Of a DNA stretch of 64,000 nt, positions 56,501 through 64,000 are shown piece by piece. Below the pieces are notes generated by a model. That model was not told the origin of the DNA. It worked only from the letters and a program-made list of their open reading frames with translations, and made no database searches. The position numbers and the translations under genes are program-made. Position 1 is the first letter of the stretch. Every line of letters begins with the position of its first letter. Origin of the DNA: Algorimicrobium echini (GTDB taxonomy: Bacteria; Bacteroidota; Bacteroidia; Flavobacteriales; Flavobacteriaceae); assembly GCF_900115185.1 (NCBI RefSeq), contig NZ_FOVN01000001.1, forward strand, positions 620,001-684,000, given 5' to 3'.

Positions 56501-56559
56501 CCATAATAATTTGTTTATCCTATTTTAGATAACGAAGAATGTATTTGATAATAGGCATA

Positions 56560-57420
56560 CTAAATGTTTTGTAAACAGTTTTTTAAGCTAAAAAGCACCT
56601 TTTTTTCTTCTATTCTCAAATTCTGGTGAATTTTAGAAGAAGACAGCACTGAATAAAGCGGTCTTTTAGCTGGTGTTGGATATCCTGATGTTGGTATTGG
56701 TTTAAGTTGAATATTGTTTTGGGTGACATTAAAAATGGCTTGTGCAAATTCAAACCAGCTTAAAATACCTTGATTGCTATAGTGGTATAAACCAAATTGG
56801 GTGTTTTTAGTTATAACAATTTTGCATATCACTTCGGCTAAATCTTTGGCATAAGTAGGACTGCCTATTTGGTCATTTACAACATGCAACTCCTTTTTTT
56901 CAGCACCTAAACGCAACATGGTTTTCACAAAGTTATTTCCAAATTCTGAATACAACCACGACGTTCTAATAATAAAATAGTGTTTTAAGGTAGATTGAAT
57001 AAATCTTTCCCCTTGTAATTTTGAATCTCCATAAACGTTAATAGGGTTTGGAGTATCTGTTTCTAAATAGGGTTCTCGTTTGGAGCCATTAAAAACAAAA
57101 TCCGTGGAAATATGAATTAAAGTTACACCGTACCTTTTAGAAACTTCTGCTAAATTTTTAGCTCCTATAGCATTGACTAAAAAAGCCTGTTCTTTTTCTT
57201 CTTCAGCTTTATCAACAGCAGTATAAGCTGCACAATTTATGCAATAGTTGAAGTTATTAGATTGAAAGTATGTATCTATTTGCTTTTGATTTGAAATGTC
57301 TAAAGTAGCTTTAGTTGTAAAGGTGAACTGAAGTGAATTATAAGTATGGTTATTAATTAATGTGGATAAGGATTTACCAAGCTGACCATTTGATCCAGTA
57401 ACTAATACATGTATTTTCAT
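56560..57420 (-). CDS. rfbD: dTDP-4-dehydrorhamnose reductase
   Basis: Last step to dTDP-L-rhamnose. 286 residues, SDR fold: VTGSNGQLGKSL at the N-terminus, INCAAYTAVDKAEE, HISTDFVFNGSKREPY and catalytic YGDSKLQGE. Overlaps rfbC by 4 bases. Confidence 0.95.
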   Translation of the reverse strand: MKIHVLVTGSNGQLGKSLSTLINNHTYNSLQFTFTTKATLDISNQKQIDTYFQSNNFNYCINCAAYTAVDKAEEEKEQAFLVNAIGAKNLAEVSKRYGVTLIHISTDFVFNGSKREPYLETDTPNPINVYGDSKLQGERFIQSTLKHYFIIRTSWLYSEFGNNFVKTMLRLGAEKKELHVVNDQIGSPTYAKDLAEVICKIVITKNTQFGLYHYSNQGILSWFEFAQAIFNVTQNNIQLKPIPTSGYPTPAKRPLYSVLSSSKIHQNLRIEEKKVLFSLKNCLQNI

Positions 57421-57962
57421 TTAAAAAAAGTTTCAAATGTTGGTAGCACTTTGTCTTTGTCGGATAAAAGCAGTTTGTCATCTGGTAGCTGCCAATCAAT
57501 ATTTAAGGTTGGGTCGTTATAAATAATTCCAGCTTCCGACTCCCTATTATAATAATTATCACATTTATATGCAAAAATAGCAGTGTCACTCAACACCACA
57601 AAACCATGAGCAAAGCCACGTGGCAGAAAAAATTGTTTCTTGTTATCTTCTGATAATTCTAAAGCTTGAAACTCGCCAAAAGTTGGGGAATCTTGTCTTA
57701 CATCAACAGCAATATCTAATACGCGCCCTTTAATAACACGAACAAGTTTGGCTTGTGCAAACTTACCAGTTTGAAAATGGAGTCCACGTAAAACACCTTT
57801 TGTAGAAAATGTCTCATTATCTTGAATAAAATTAACATGTTGTCCTGTTGCATCAAAAAAATGTTTCTGATTATAACTTTCAAAAAAATAGCCTCTTGAA
57901 TCCTGAAAAACACGTGGTTCCAGAATGAAGCAATCCTTTAATTTTGTTTCTGTAATTCCCAT
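57417..57962 (-). CDS. rfbC: dTDP-4-dehydrorhamnose 3,5-epimerase
   Basis: 181 residues, cupin fold. Signature QDNETFSTKGVLRGLHFQTG with the catalytic His, VDVRQDSPTFGEF and FLPRGFAHGFVVLSD. Complete set with rfbA, rfbB and rfbD. Confidence 0.96.
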   Translation of the reverse strand: MGITETKLKDCFILEPRVFQDSRGYFFESYNQKHFFDATGQHVNFIQDNETFSTKGVLRGLHFQTGKFAQAKLVRVIKGRVLDIAVDVRQDSPTFGEFQALELSEDNKKQFFLPRGFAHGFVVLSDTAIFAYKCDNYYNRESEAGIIYNDPTLNIDWQLPDDKLLLSDKDKVLPTFETFFK

Positions 57963-58825
57963 TATTTATTTAACATTCCTAACAGGTTGATGCCGTAACC
58001 ACTTTTTAATAAGGGCTCTGCCAAGGCTCTAAATTGCACCTCATTAATAAAACCCATTTCAAAAGCAGCAGCTTCAATAGAGCCAATTTTTAATCCTTGA
58101 CGTTGCTCAATAACTTCAACAAACTGTGCGGCTTGCATAAGCGAATCAAAGGTACCTGTGTCCAACCAAGCCGTTCCTCTATCTAAAATACTAACACTTA
58201 ATTTACCTTGCTTTAAATAAGCTTTATTTACGTCTGTTATCTCTAACTCTCCGCGATGACTTGGTTTAATATTTTTTGCCACTTCTATAACAGAATTATC
58301 ATAAAAGTAAATACCAGGAACGGCATAATTAGATTTAGGATTTTCAGGTTTTTCTTCTATTGATATAACATGTCCTTCATCATTAAAATCAACTACACCA
58401 TAACGTTCTGGATCATTAACACGATACGCATAAATAATACCACCATCGGGATTATTATTACTCTGAAGCAACTTAGCCAAACCAGAACCATAGAAAATAT
58501 TATCACCAAGAATTAAAGCGACTTTGTCTTTTTGAATAAAATCTTCAGCTATTAAAAACGCTTCAGCTAATCCGTTAGGATGTTCTTGCACGGCATATTC
58601 AAAGGTGCAACCAAACTTTTTACCATCGCCTAATAACTCTTTAAATAAAGGTAAATCTTTTGGTGTTGAAATAATAAGAATTTCGTGTATTCCAGCATAC
58701 ATTAAGGTAGATAGTGGATAATAAATCATGGGTTTATCATAAACAGGCATAAGCTGTTTACTAACCGATAAGGTTAGTGGGTGTAATCGGGTTCCTGAAC
58801 CGCCTGCTAGAATAATTCCCTTCAT
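57962..58825 (-). CDS. rfbA: glucose-1-phosphate thymidylyltransferase
   Basis: 287 residues. [52 protein letters not shown] and [20 protein letters not shown] identify RmlA. Makes dTDP-glucose. One-base neighbour to both rfbC and rfbB. Confidence 0.97.
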   Translation of the reverse strand: MKGIILAGGSGTRLHPLTLSVSKQLMPVYDKPMIYYPLSTLMYAGIHEILIISTPKDLPLFKELLGDGKKFGCTFEYAVQEHPNGLAEAFLIAEDFIQKDKVALILGDNIFYGSGLAKLLQSNNNPDGGIIYAYRVNDPERYGVVDFNDEGHVISIEEKPENPKSNYAVPGIYFYDNSVIEVAKNIKPSHRGELEITDVNKAYLKQGKLSVSILDRGTAWLDTGTFDSLMQAAQFVEVIEQRQGLKIGSIEAAAFEMGFINEVQFRALAEPLLKSGYGINLLGMLNK

Positions 58826-59842
58826 CTAATTTTTATATTTATCCAAATACCAATTAATTGTTTTTTTAATACCAGACTCAAAGTTTTCATCTGATTTCCA
58901 ACCCAAATTGGATTCAATTTTTGATGCATCAATAGCATAACGGAAATCATGACCTGGTCTGTCAGAAACAAAGCTAATTTGTTCCTTATAGGTTGTGTCT
59001 TTTGGTTTTATTTCGTCTAGTGTTTTACAAATAGTATGAGCTATTTCTAAATTATTTCGTTCATTTTTTCCACCAATATTATAGGTTTCTCCAGCTTTTC
59101 CAGTTTGATATGCTAGATAAATACCTTTGCAGTGATCCAAAACATACAACCAATCGCGAATGTTTTTACCATCGCCATAAATAGGAATATCTTCTCCAGC
59201 AATGGCTTTTCTAATTATGGTAGGAATCAACTTTTCATCATGCTGTTTTGGCCCATAATTATTGGAGCAGTTTGTGGTAACTACATTCATTCCATAGGTA
59301 TGAAAATAGCTACGTACTATAAAGTCCGACGATGCTTTTGAGGCACTATATGGACTATTTGGTGCGTAGGGTGTAGATTCTGTAAATAAACCTGTTTCAC
59401 CTAAAGTTCCATAAACCTCATCGGTAGAGATATGTAAAAACCTGTTATTCTCACAACCTGGTTTAAATTGATTAGGACCATTCATCCAGTTTTTTTTGGC
59501 AGTGTCTAACAGATTAAAAGTTCCAAAAACATTCGTTTCAATAAAAGCATCTGGTTTTTTTATAGAGTTATCTACGTGAGATTCTGCAGCAAAATGGATA
59601 AGGCCATTAAACTGGTGCTTTTCAAATAGCTTTTCAACTAATACTCTATTACAAATATCACCTTCAACAAATTGGTATCTACTATTTTGTGCTATTTCGG
59701 TTAAATTAGAAAGCTCACCTGCATAAGTGAGCTTGTCTAAATTTACAATTGAAATATCTTGAAAATTTTCAAGCAAATAAACAATAAAATTTGAGCCAAT
59801 AAACCCAGCACCTCCTGTTATTAATAACGTCTTATGCTTCAT
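58826..59842 (-). CDS. rfbB: dTDP-glucose 4,6-dehydratase
   Basis: 338 residues from ATG 59842 (MKHKTLLITGGAGFIGSNFI); the ATG at 59854 adds four residues and a larger overlap with the upstream gene. NAD motif GGAGFIGSNF, STDEVYGTLGE and catalytic YSASKASSDF. Second step to dTDP-rhamnose. Confidence 0.95.
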   Translation of the reverse strand: MKHKTLLITGGAGFIGSNFIVYLLENFQDISIVNLDKLTYAGELSNLTEIAQNSRYQFVEGDICNRVLVEKLFEKHQFNGLIHFAAESHVDNSIKKPDAFIETNVFGTFNLLDTAKKNWMNGPNQFKPGCENNRFLHISTDEVYGTLGETGLFTESTPYAPNSPYSASKASSDFIVRSYFHTYGMNVVTTNCSNNYGPKQHDEKLIPTIIRKAIAGEDIPIYGDGKNIRDWLYVLDHCKGIYLAYQTGKAGETYNIGGKNERNNLEIAHTICKTLDEIKPKDTTYKEQISFVSDRPGHDFRYAIDASKIESNLGWKSDENFESGIKKTINWYLDKYKN

Positions 59843-60899
59843 AGTTTTTGACATATATAACGATTTTTCTTGTTAAATAAATTATACAAAGTAAAATAAA
59901 GGCGAATATTGGAAACAGTATTGAGTATCTTTCATACCAGTGTGAAACATTTTTTCCTACTTTTTGAAAGCTGGATATAACATCAAAAAACACATCTTCA
60001 TCTACTTTTTTCTCTTCAAGAGCACGCAATTGATTTCTTAATTCTATCTCCTTGTTTAATAAATCAAATTCTCGGGTATTCGATTTATCTTTGCTTAAAG
60101 AAAACCCTTCGCCGCCAATACTAAATTCAGTCGCTTGAGATTGAGATTCTTGTTCTAGAACATTAATATAAATCTTTTGCAGTGCATCAACTTGAGTTAA
60201 TTGTGCTATAATATTGTTTTTCTGAATAGTAATTAACGAATCTCTTTTTTCCATTCTTTTTGTGGAATAGGCATTCGTAAATGATTTATTCAAACCTAAT
60301 TCTAAATTAGTGAAAATATCATTCTTTTTTGAGTAAACAGTTATTTCAAACAGATCACCACTATAAATGCTTCTGTTTTCAATATATTCTTCAAAACTGA
60401 TTTCTTGAGCTCTAACGCTATCTATAGATTTAACAAAACGATCGTATTGTACAATTTTATCATTTTCAGTTTCTGGGCCAGGAGAAATTTCGAAGCCATT
60501 AATTTGTTTCGCATCTTCTTCAGAAATATTAAATATTGTAGCTACTGTCTTATAATTTTGGTTATTTAACAAGGCATTGTAGTAACTCATATTGGTTACC
60601 AATTGAAATTTTGATTCGAAATATGGTCTGACCAACATGGACGAACTATAAATTTTAGGCTTACTATGTTCTAATACATAGCCAAGTACACCAGCTAAAA
60701 TCATTACAACTATAATGACTTTTATATTAACAATGACAGCTCTTAAAGTATAAATGATAACAGAAAAAATAGCTTTAAAAATACTTGCTATAAAATTCAT
60801 TAATTTATTAAAAGCATTCCCTATTACATTAAACAACTGTCCTAAATCAACTTCTTCAGATGAGTTTGGCGTATTAGATTTTTGAGGATTCTCGTTCAT
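59832..60899 (-). CDS. Wzz-like chain-length determinant/polysaccharide co-polymerase
   Basis: 355 residues with a membrane helix at about 58-80, a long coiled-coil-rich periplasmic region (NKSFTNAYSTKRMEKRDSLI, EIELRNQLRALEEKKVDEDV) and a second helix near 325-347. The topology fits Wzz/PCP proteins without a cytoplasmic tyrosine kinase domain. It may set polymer length in the adjacent pathway. No Wza or BY-kinase gene is in the window. Confidence 0.68.
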   Translation of the reverse strand: MNENPQKSNTPNSSEEVDLGQLFNVIGNAFNKLMNFIASIFKAIFSVIIYTLRAVIVNIKVIIVVMILAGVLGYVLEHSKPKIYSSSMLVRPYFESKFQLVTNMSYYNALLNNQNYKTVATIFNISEEDAKQINGFEISPGPETENDKIVQYDRFVKSIDSVRAQEISFEEYIENRSIYSGDLFEITVYSKKNDIFTNLELGLNKSFTNAYSTKRMEKRDSLITIQKNNIIAQLTQVDALQKIYINVLEQESQSQATEFSIGGEGFSLSKDKSNTREFDLLNKEIELRNQLRALEEKKVDEDVFFDVISSFQKVGKNVSHWYERYSILFPIFAFILLCIIYLTRKIVIYVKNYEA

Positions 60900-60905
60900 A
60901 GTTAT

Positions 60906-62600
60906 CTATTGGTTATTAAATATTTGTTGTAATATTTTTCTGGTTATTAAATACGTTGGTTTTACGCCTGATGTTCCTAATCCGCCCGATGCCAATGTTC
61001 CTCCTGTTTCTAATGGGTTATCACTGGCATAATACGCATATCGTACCTTAACATCTGGATTAATTGTTTTTCTAACTTTAGCAGCTGATTGAATGGCTTT
61101 TTGATAGTGTGCACCTTCCATTTCAAGGCCAATAACATGCCATGTAGAGTTATAGAAAAACCTTAAAATATCTTTATTTTGCAGTGATGTTCCTAAAACT
61201 GTAATCATGGAGCCTTCAAAAACTGCCAAACCATGACCATCCAAATCGGATTTTGATAATTCATTAATAAACGGATAATTATCTGCAGTCCCTTCAAAAA
61301 TATGTGCGGAAGGTATCATGATATCACCTTTACCACCTTCTAAAATTCCTGCTTTACCCATTATTGAAATAGAAGCTACATTTAAATGAACATCTTTATT
61401 ATCAATAAATGCAGGTTTTAGCAATTCGTCTATGGTTTCATATGCTTGTTCTCCAAATGCATAATCCATAACAAATATAATAGGTTTTTCGGATTTCTTA
61501 TCGGTTTTAACAATTTCTAAATCTGTTTTGGATAAATCTAATTTCTCCGTATCAAAAATCTGGACGTCTATATTAGTTCCAGAAGCATCTGGTATATAAA
61601 TCATACCATTTTGTGTGGCTTGCTTGGTGACTTTTTCTCGTAAAATTACATTTTCCTTTTTGCTTAATTCTTCATAAACTTGAAAAATGGTTTTTTTACT
61701 CAACAAACTCTTTAAAGCAGTTGGTGAGTACAATGTATTCATTACACTATGCATGTTAGCACTAATGATATGAATTGGTCTTTCTAAAAGATTATTTTTG
61801 TGTAAAATATCTTTAATATTATCTGCCCAAATTTCACCATGAATATGATGCCCTAAACGCTCTCTTAAAACAGGGCTAAACGTAATGGTACGTTTGTTAT
61901 TATTAATAACTTCCTCAATAGCCAGTTTTCCTAACCAATAAACAATGTGTAATAACCGCTCTGGTTGTTCTGGTGTTTGAAATTGCTCATAAACAAAACG
62001 TAACTCTTCAAAGGTTCTTCCTAAAATATTTGCGGTATGGGTAATAGCTATTTCTCGTTCATTTTGAGTCAGCTTCTTTTTACCTAAAACAGCTTTTTCT
62101 AACTTAACCCAGTCTCGTGTGGTACCGCCTGATTCATTAATTAAAACCCGTTTACTAATTTTATGCGACTCCACAAACATAAATGTCAAGTGAGTGAGTA
62201 TATCATATATTTCTGATCGCCCTCTGGTAATTTCGATATTCATTTGTTCATCGTCTATACGATAACAATTTCTACGACGTTTTGGAGGAATAATAGGTTT
62301 GAAATGTGAATTGCTATAACCTTCATCACTTGTTAGATTAATAAACATACATTCCTCTATACCTTGAGGTAGTCTATCTATAACATACAAAAGACCTTCT
62401 AATTCAGCCTTTTCATCACCAATTGAGCCATAAATTTCTGGCCGTAAAAGTAACAAAGCCTCACGAAGTGTTTCACCTGAAACACCCATAGGCTTATAAA
62501 AACCACGATTAAACAAATGTCTCATGGTAATGTACATTCTTTCTATTGCATTTGAACTCTCTTGAGCTCTCGTTCTAGCATGATGCTTTTTCTTATTCAT
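60906..62600 (-). CDS. conserved protein with C-terminal nucleoside-phosphorylase-like region (DUF6909-like)
   Basis: 564 residues, no signal peptide or membrane helix. The N-terminal half is helical (AIERMYITMRHLFNRGFYKP). The C-terminal part includes PIIFVMDYAFGEQAYETIDE and VIGLEMEGAHYQKAIQSAA. EMEGA is the pattern seen at the ribose-binding site of MTA/SAH nucleosidases and purine phosphorylases. I recall this family as DUF6909 in Bacteroidota; no function is known to me. It lies between the GH3 gene and the Wzz-like gene, with a -7 element upstream. Confidence 0.6.
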   Translation of the reverse strand: MNKKKHHARTRAQESSNAIERMYITMRHLFNRGFYKPMGVSGETLREALLLLRPEIYGSIGDEKAELEGLLYVIDRLPQGIEECMFINLTSDEGYSNSHFKPIIPPKRRRNCYRIDDEQMNIEITRGRSEIYDILTHLTFMFVESHKISKRVLINESGGTTRDWVKLEKAVLGKKKLTQNEREIAITHTANILGRTFEELRFVYEQFQTPEQPERLLHIVYWLGKLAIEEVINNNKRTITFSPVLRERLGHHIHGEIWADNIKDILHKNNLLERPIHIISANMHSVMNTLYSPTALKSLLSKKTIFQVYEELSKKENVILREKVTKQATQNGMIYIPDASGTNIDVQIFDTEKLDLSKTDLEIVKTDKKSEKPIIFVMDYAFGEQAYETIDELLKPAFIDNKDVHLNVASISIMGKAGILEGGKGDIMIPSAHIFEGTADNYPFINELSKSDLDGHGLAVFEGSMITVLGTSLQNKDILRFFYNSTWHVIGLEMEGAHYQKAIQSAAKVRKTINPDVKVRYAYYASDNPLETGGTLASGGLGTSGVKPTYLITRKILQQIFNNQ

Positions 62601-62617
62601 TAAAATTGTTTAATTCC

Positions 62618-62625
62618 CAAATATA
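62618..62625 (-). promoter_or_regulatory. -7 promoter element upstream of the DUF6909-like gene
   Basis: TATATTTG on the minus strand, a perfect TAnnTTTG, 17 bases before the ATG at 62600 and just beyond the GH3 stop. It may drive the DUF6909-like, Wzz-like and rfb genes. Confidence 0.45.
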
Positions 62626-62628
62626 CTA

Positions 62629-64000
62629 TTATTTAATCAAATTCAAATCGTAGATTTTATCTGCAATTTTCCTATCGTTTGACAAGCGTGGCAATTTATT
62701 CTGACCACCTAGTTTTCCAATAGATTTCATGTAATCTTGAAAACCATTTTTTTTGACCATGGTTATTTTTAAGGGTTGCAATACATTTCCCTTTATTAAA
62801 TCGAAATAATAACTATTCTGATTTTGTAATGCCTGGTCAATTTTTACTGCCAATTCTGAAACGTCTGAAACTTCATTTTCAAACTCTATAAACCATTCAT
62901 GAAATGGTAATCCAAATTCTGGTGTAATTTGAGGTGCTACAGTAAATTCGGAAATTTGAAAATCTGTTGCTTCTATGGCTTCTTTTAAGGCTTGCTCCAC
63001 CTCTTTACCTATTACATGTTCGCCAAAAGCTGAAATAAAATGTTTTATCCTGCCTGAAACAATTACACGATAAGGTTTTGTAGATGTAAACATTATCGTA
63101 TCACCAACATTATACGCCCAAAGTCCTGCGTTGGTTGAAATAACCATGACATAATTAACTCCAACTTGGACATCTTTAAGGGTTAATCTGGTTGGATTCT
63201 CATCAAAAAATGTATCAGCTGAAATAAATTCGTAAAAAATACCAGCATTTAATAGCAATAACATACCTTTTTCATCTTGCTTATATTGGTAGGCAAAAAA
63301 CCCTTCGCTTGCTGGATATAATTCAATACTATCTACTTTACGGCCTATTAAGTTTTCAAATTTGGCTCGATAAGGTTCATAATTAACACCTCCAAAAATA
63401 AAAAGGTTGAAGTTTTTAAAAACATCACCCACTTTTTGACCGGTTTTCTGTTGAATTTTCTCAAAATACATTTGAACCCAAGACGGAATTCCAGAGATAA
63501 CCGTCATATTTTCAGGAAGCGTTTCTTTAACAATGGCTTCTACCTTGGTTTCCCAATCTTCAATACAATTGGTTTCCCAAGAAGGCATGCGGTTTTTCTG
63601 AAGATATTGCGGAACAAAATGTGCTACAATTCCAGATAGTCGCCCCAATTGAATACCATTTTGCTCATGTAAAACTGGACTTCCTTGTAGAAATATCATT
63701 TTTCCCGATACAAATTGTGAATTTCCTGTTTCATGAATATAAGATAAAATAGCATTTCGCGCAGCAGTGACATGCGTTGGCATACTTTCCTTGGTTAACG
63801 GAATATATTTAGCACCAGATGTTGTGCCAGACGTTTTTGCAAAATACAATGGTTTTCCAGGCCATAACACATCTGGTTCTCCAGCAACAACGCGTTCTAC
63901 GTAGGGCTTCAAATCTTCGTAATCGCGAACAGGCACACGTTTTACAAAATCAGTATGATTATTAACACTAATAAAATCATGATCAGTTCCAAAGGCTGTA
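62629..64000 (-). CDS. GH3 auxin-responsive-promoter family protein (5' end outside window)
   Basis: The frame stays open to the right edge, so the GTG at 63936 is not the start; 456 codons are visible. Upstream residues read TAFGTDHDFISVNNHTDFVK, as in bacterial GH3 proteins. P-loop-like FAKTSGTTSGAKYIPLT, then LYPASEGFFAYQ and YNVGDTIMFTS form the adenylate-forming core. Plant GH3 enzymes conjugate acyl acids to amino acids; the bacterial substrate is unknown. The N-terminal 60-70 residues are missing. Confidence 0.88.
   Translation of the reverse strand, partial: TAFGTDHDFISVNNHTDFVKRVPVRDYEDLKPYVERVVAGEPDVLWPGKPLYFAKTSGTTSGAKYIPLTKESMPTHVTAARNAILSYIHETGNSQFVSGKMIFLQGSPVLHEQNGIQLGRLSGIVAHFVPQYLQKNRMPSWETNCIEDWETKVEAIVKETLPENMTVISGIPSWVQMYFEKIQQKTGQKVGDVFKNFNLFIFGGVNYEPYRAKFENLIGRKVDSIELYPASEGFFAYQYKQDEKGMLLLLNAGIFYEFISADTFFDENPTRLTLKDVQVGVNYVMVISTNAGLWAYNVGDTIMFTSTKPYRVIVSGRIKHFISAFGEHVIGKEVEQALKEAIEATDFQISEFTVAPQITPEFGLPFHEWFIEFENEVSDVSELAVKIDQALQNQNSYYFDLIKGNVLQPLKITMVKKNGFQDYMKSIGKLGGQNKLPRLSNDRKIADKIYDLNLIK

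Overview
The window is AT-rich chromosomal DNA from a marine-type member of the Flavobacteriaceae (Bacteroidota). The evidence is the SprE/PorW type IX secretion lipoprotein, an ATP synthase operon with no atpD/atpC at its end, the purD / DUF6341-like / DUF6427-like / upp neighbourhood, many short Cys-anchored lipoproteins, A-rich ribosome binding regions, and repeated matches to the Bacteroidota -7 promoter element TAnnTTTG. No rRNA, tRNA, CRISPR array or classical insertion sequence was recognised. The window cuts through trpS on the left and a GH3-family gene on the right.

Bases 1-13500 hold housekeeping and envelope genes: trpS (3' end), dprA, an HU-like/SPOR membrane protein, an acyl-CoA thioesterase, two small lipoprotein loci, an EnvC-like LytM protein, a DUF4292-like lipoprotein, a TPR protein, a sugar nucleotidyltransferase, dut and a flippase. 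Two unusual loci lie here. The first is a small GIY-YIG nuclease gene, broken by one amber codon, packed between two copies of a two-part palindromic repeat (2799-3386). The second is a large HExxH lipoprotein gene whose start codon is separated from its signal peptide by a CAAAA pentanucleotide tract of six units. As sequenced it is out of frame, and seven or four units would restore it, so it looks like a phase-variable surface lipoprotein in the OFF state.

Bases 13600-22500 carry atpGAHFEB, two small membrane proteins, bactofilin and sprE, all on the minus strand. Bases 22600-26312 are a PadR-controlled set: PadR, a HAAS-like membrane protein, a DUF2059-like protein, an ABC permease and an ABC ATPase. 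Bases 26400-32600 hold a ferredoxin reductase, a GT9 glycosyltransferase, a DUF4254-like protein, upp, two membrane proteins and purD.

Bases 32600-60900 are one large surface-polysaccharide locus. It can make dTDP-rhamnose (rfbABCD), UDP-ManNAcA (wecBC), UDP-glucuronate (ugd) and UDP-xylose (UXS). It also carries a WcaJ-like priming transferase, a WecG/TagA transferase, two GT4 enzymes, Wzx, two Wzy/ligase-type proteins, a Wzz-like protein, an acetyltransferase, an SGNH protein and two PaaK-like proteins. Inside it is a complete sulfate-activation module (cysC, cysD, cysN, cysQ) next to a PAPS-type sulfotransferase, with no sulfite-forming genes. I infer that the product is an acidic, sulfated capsule or exopolysaccharide. 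A phosphorylase-like protein and the GH3 gene follow upstream at the right edge.
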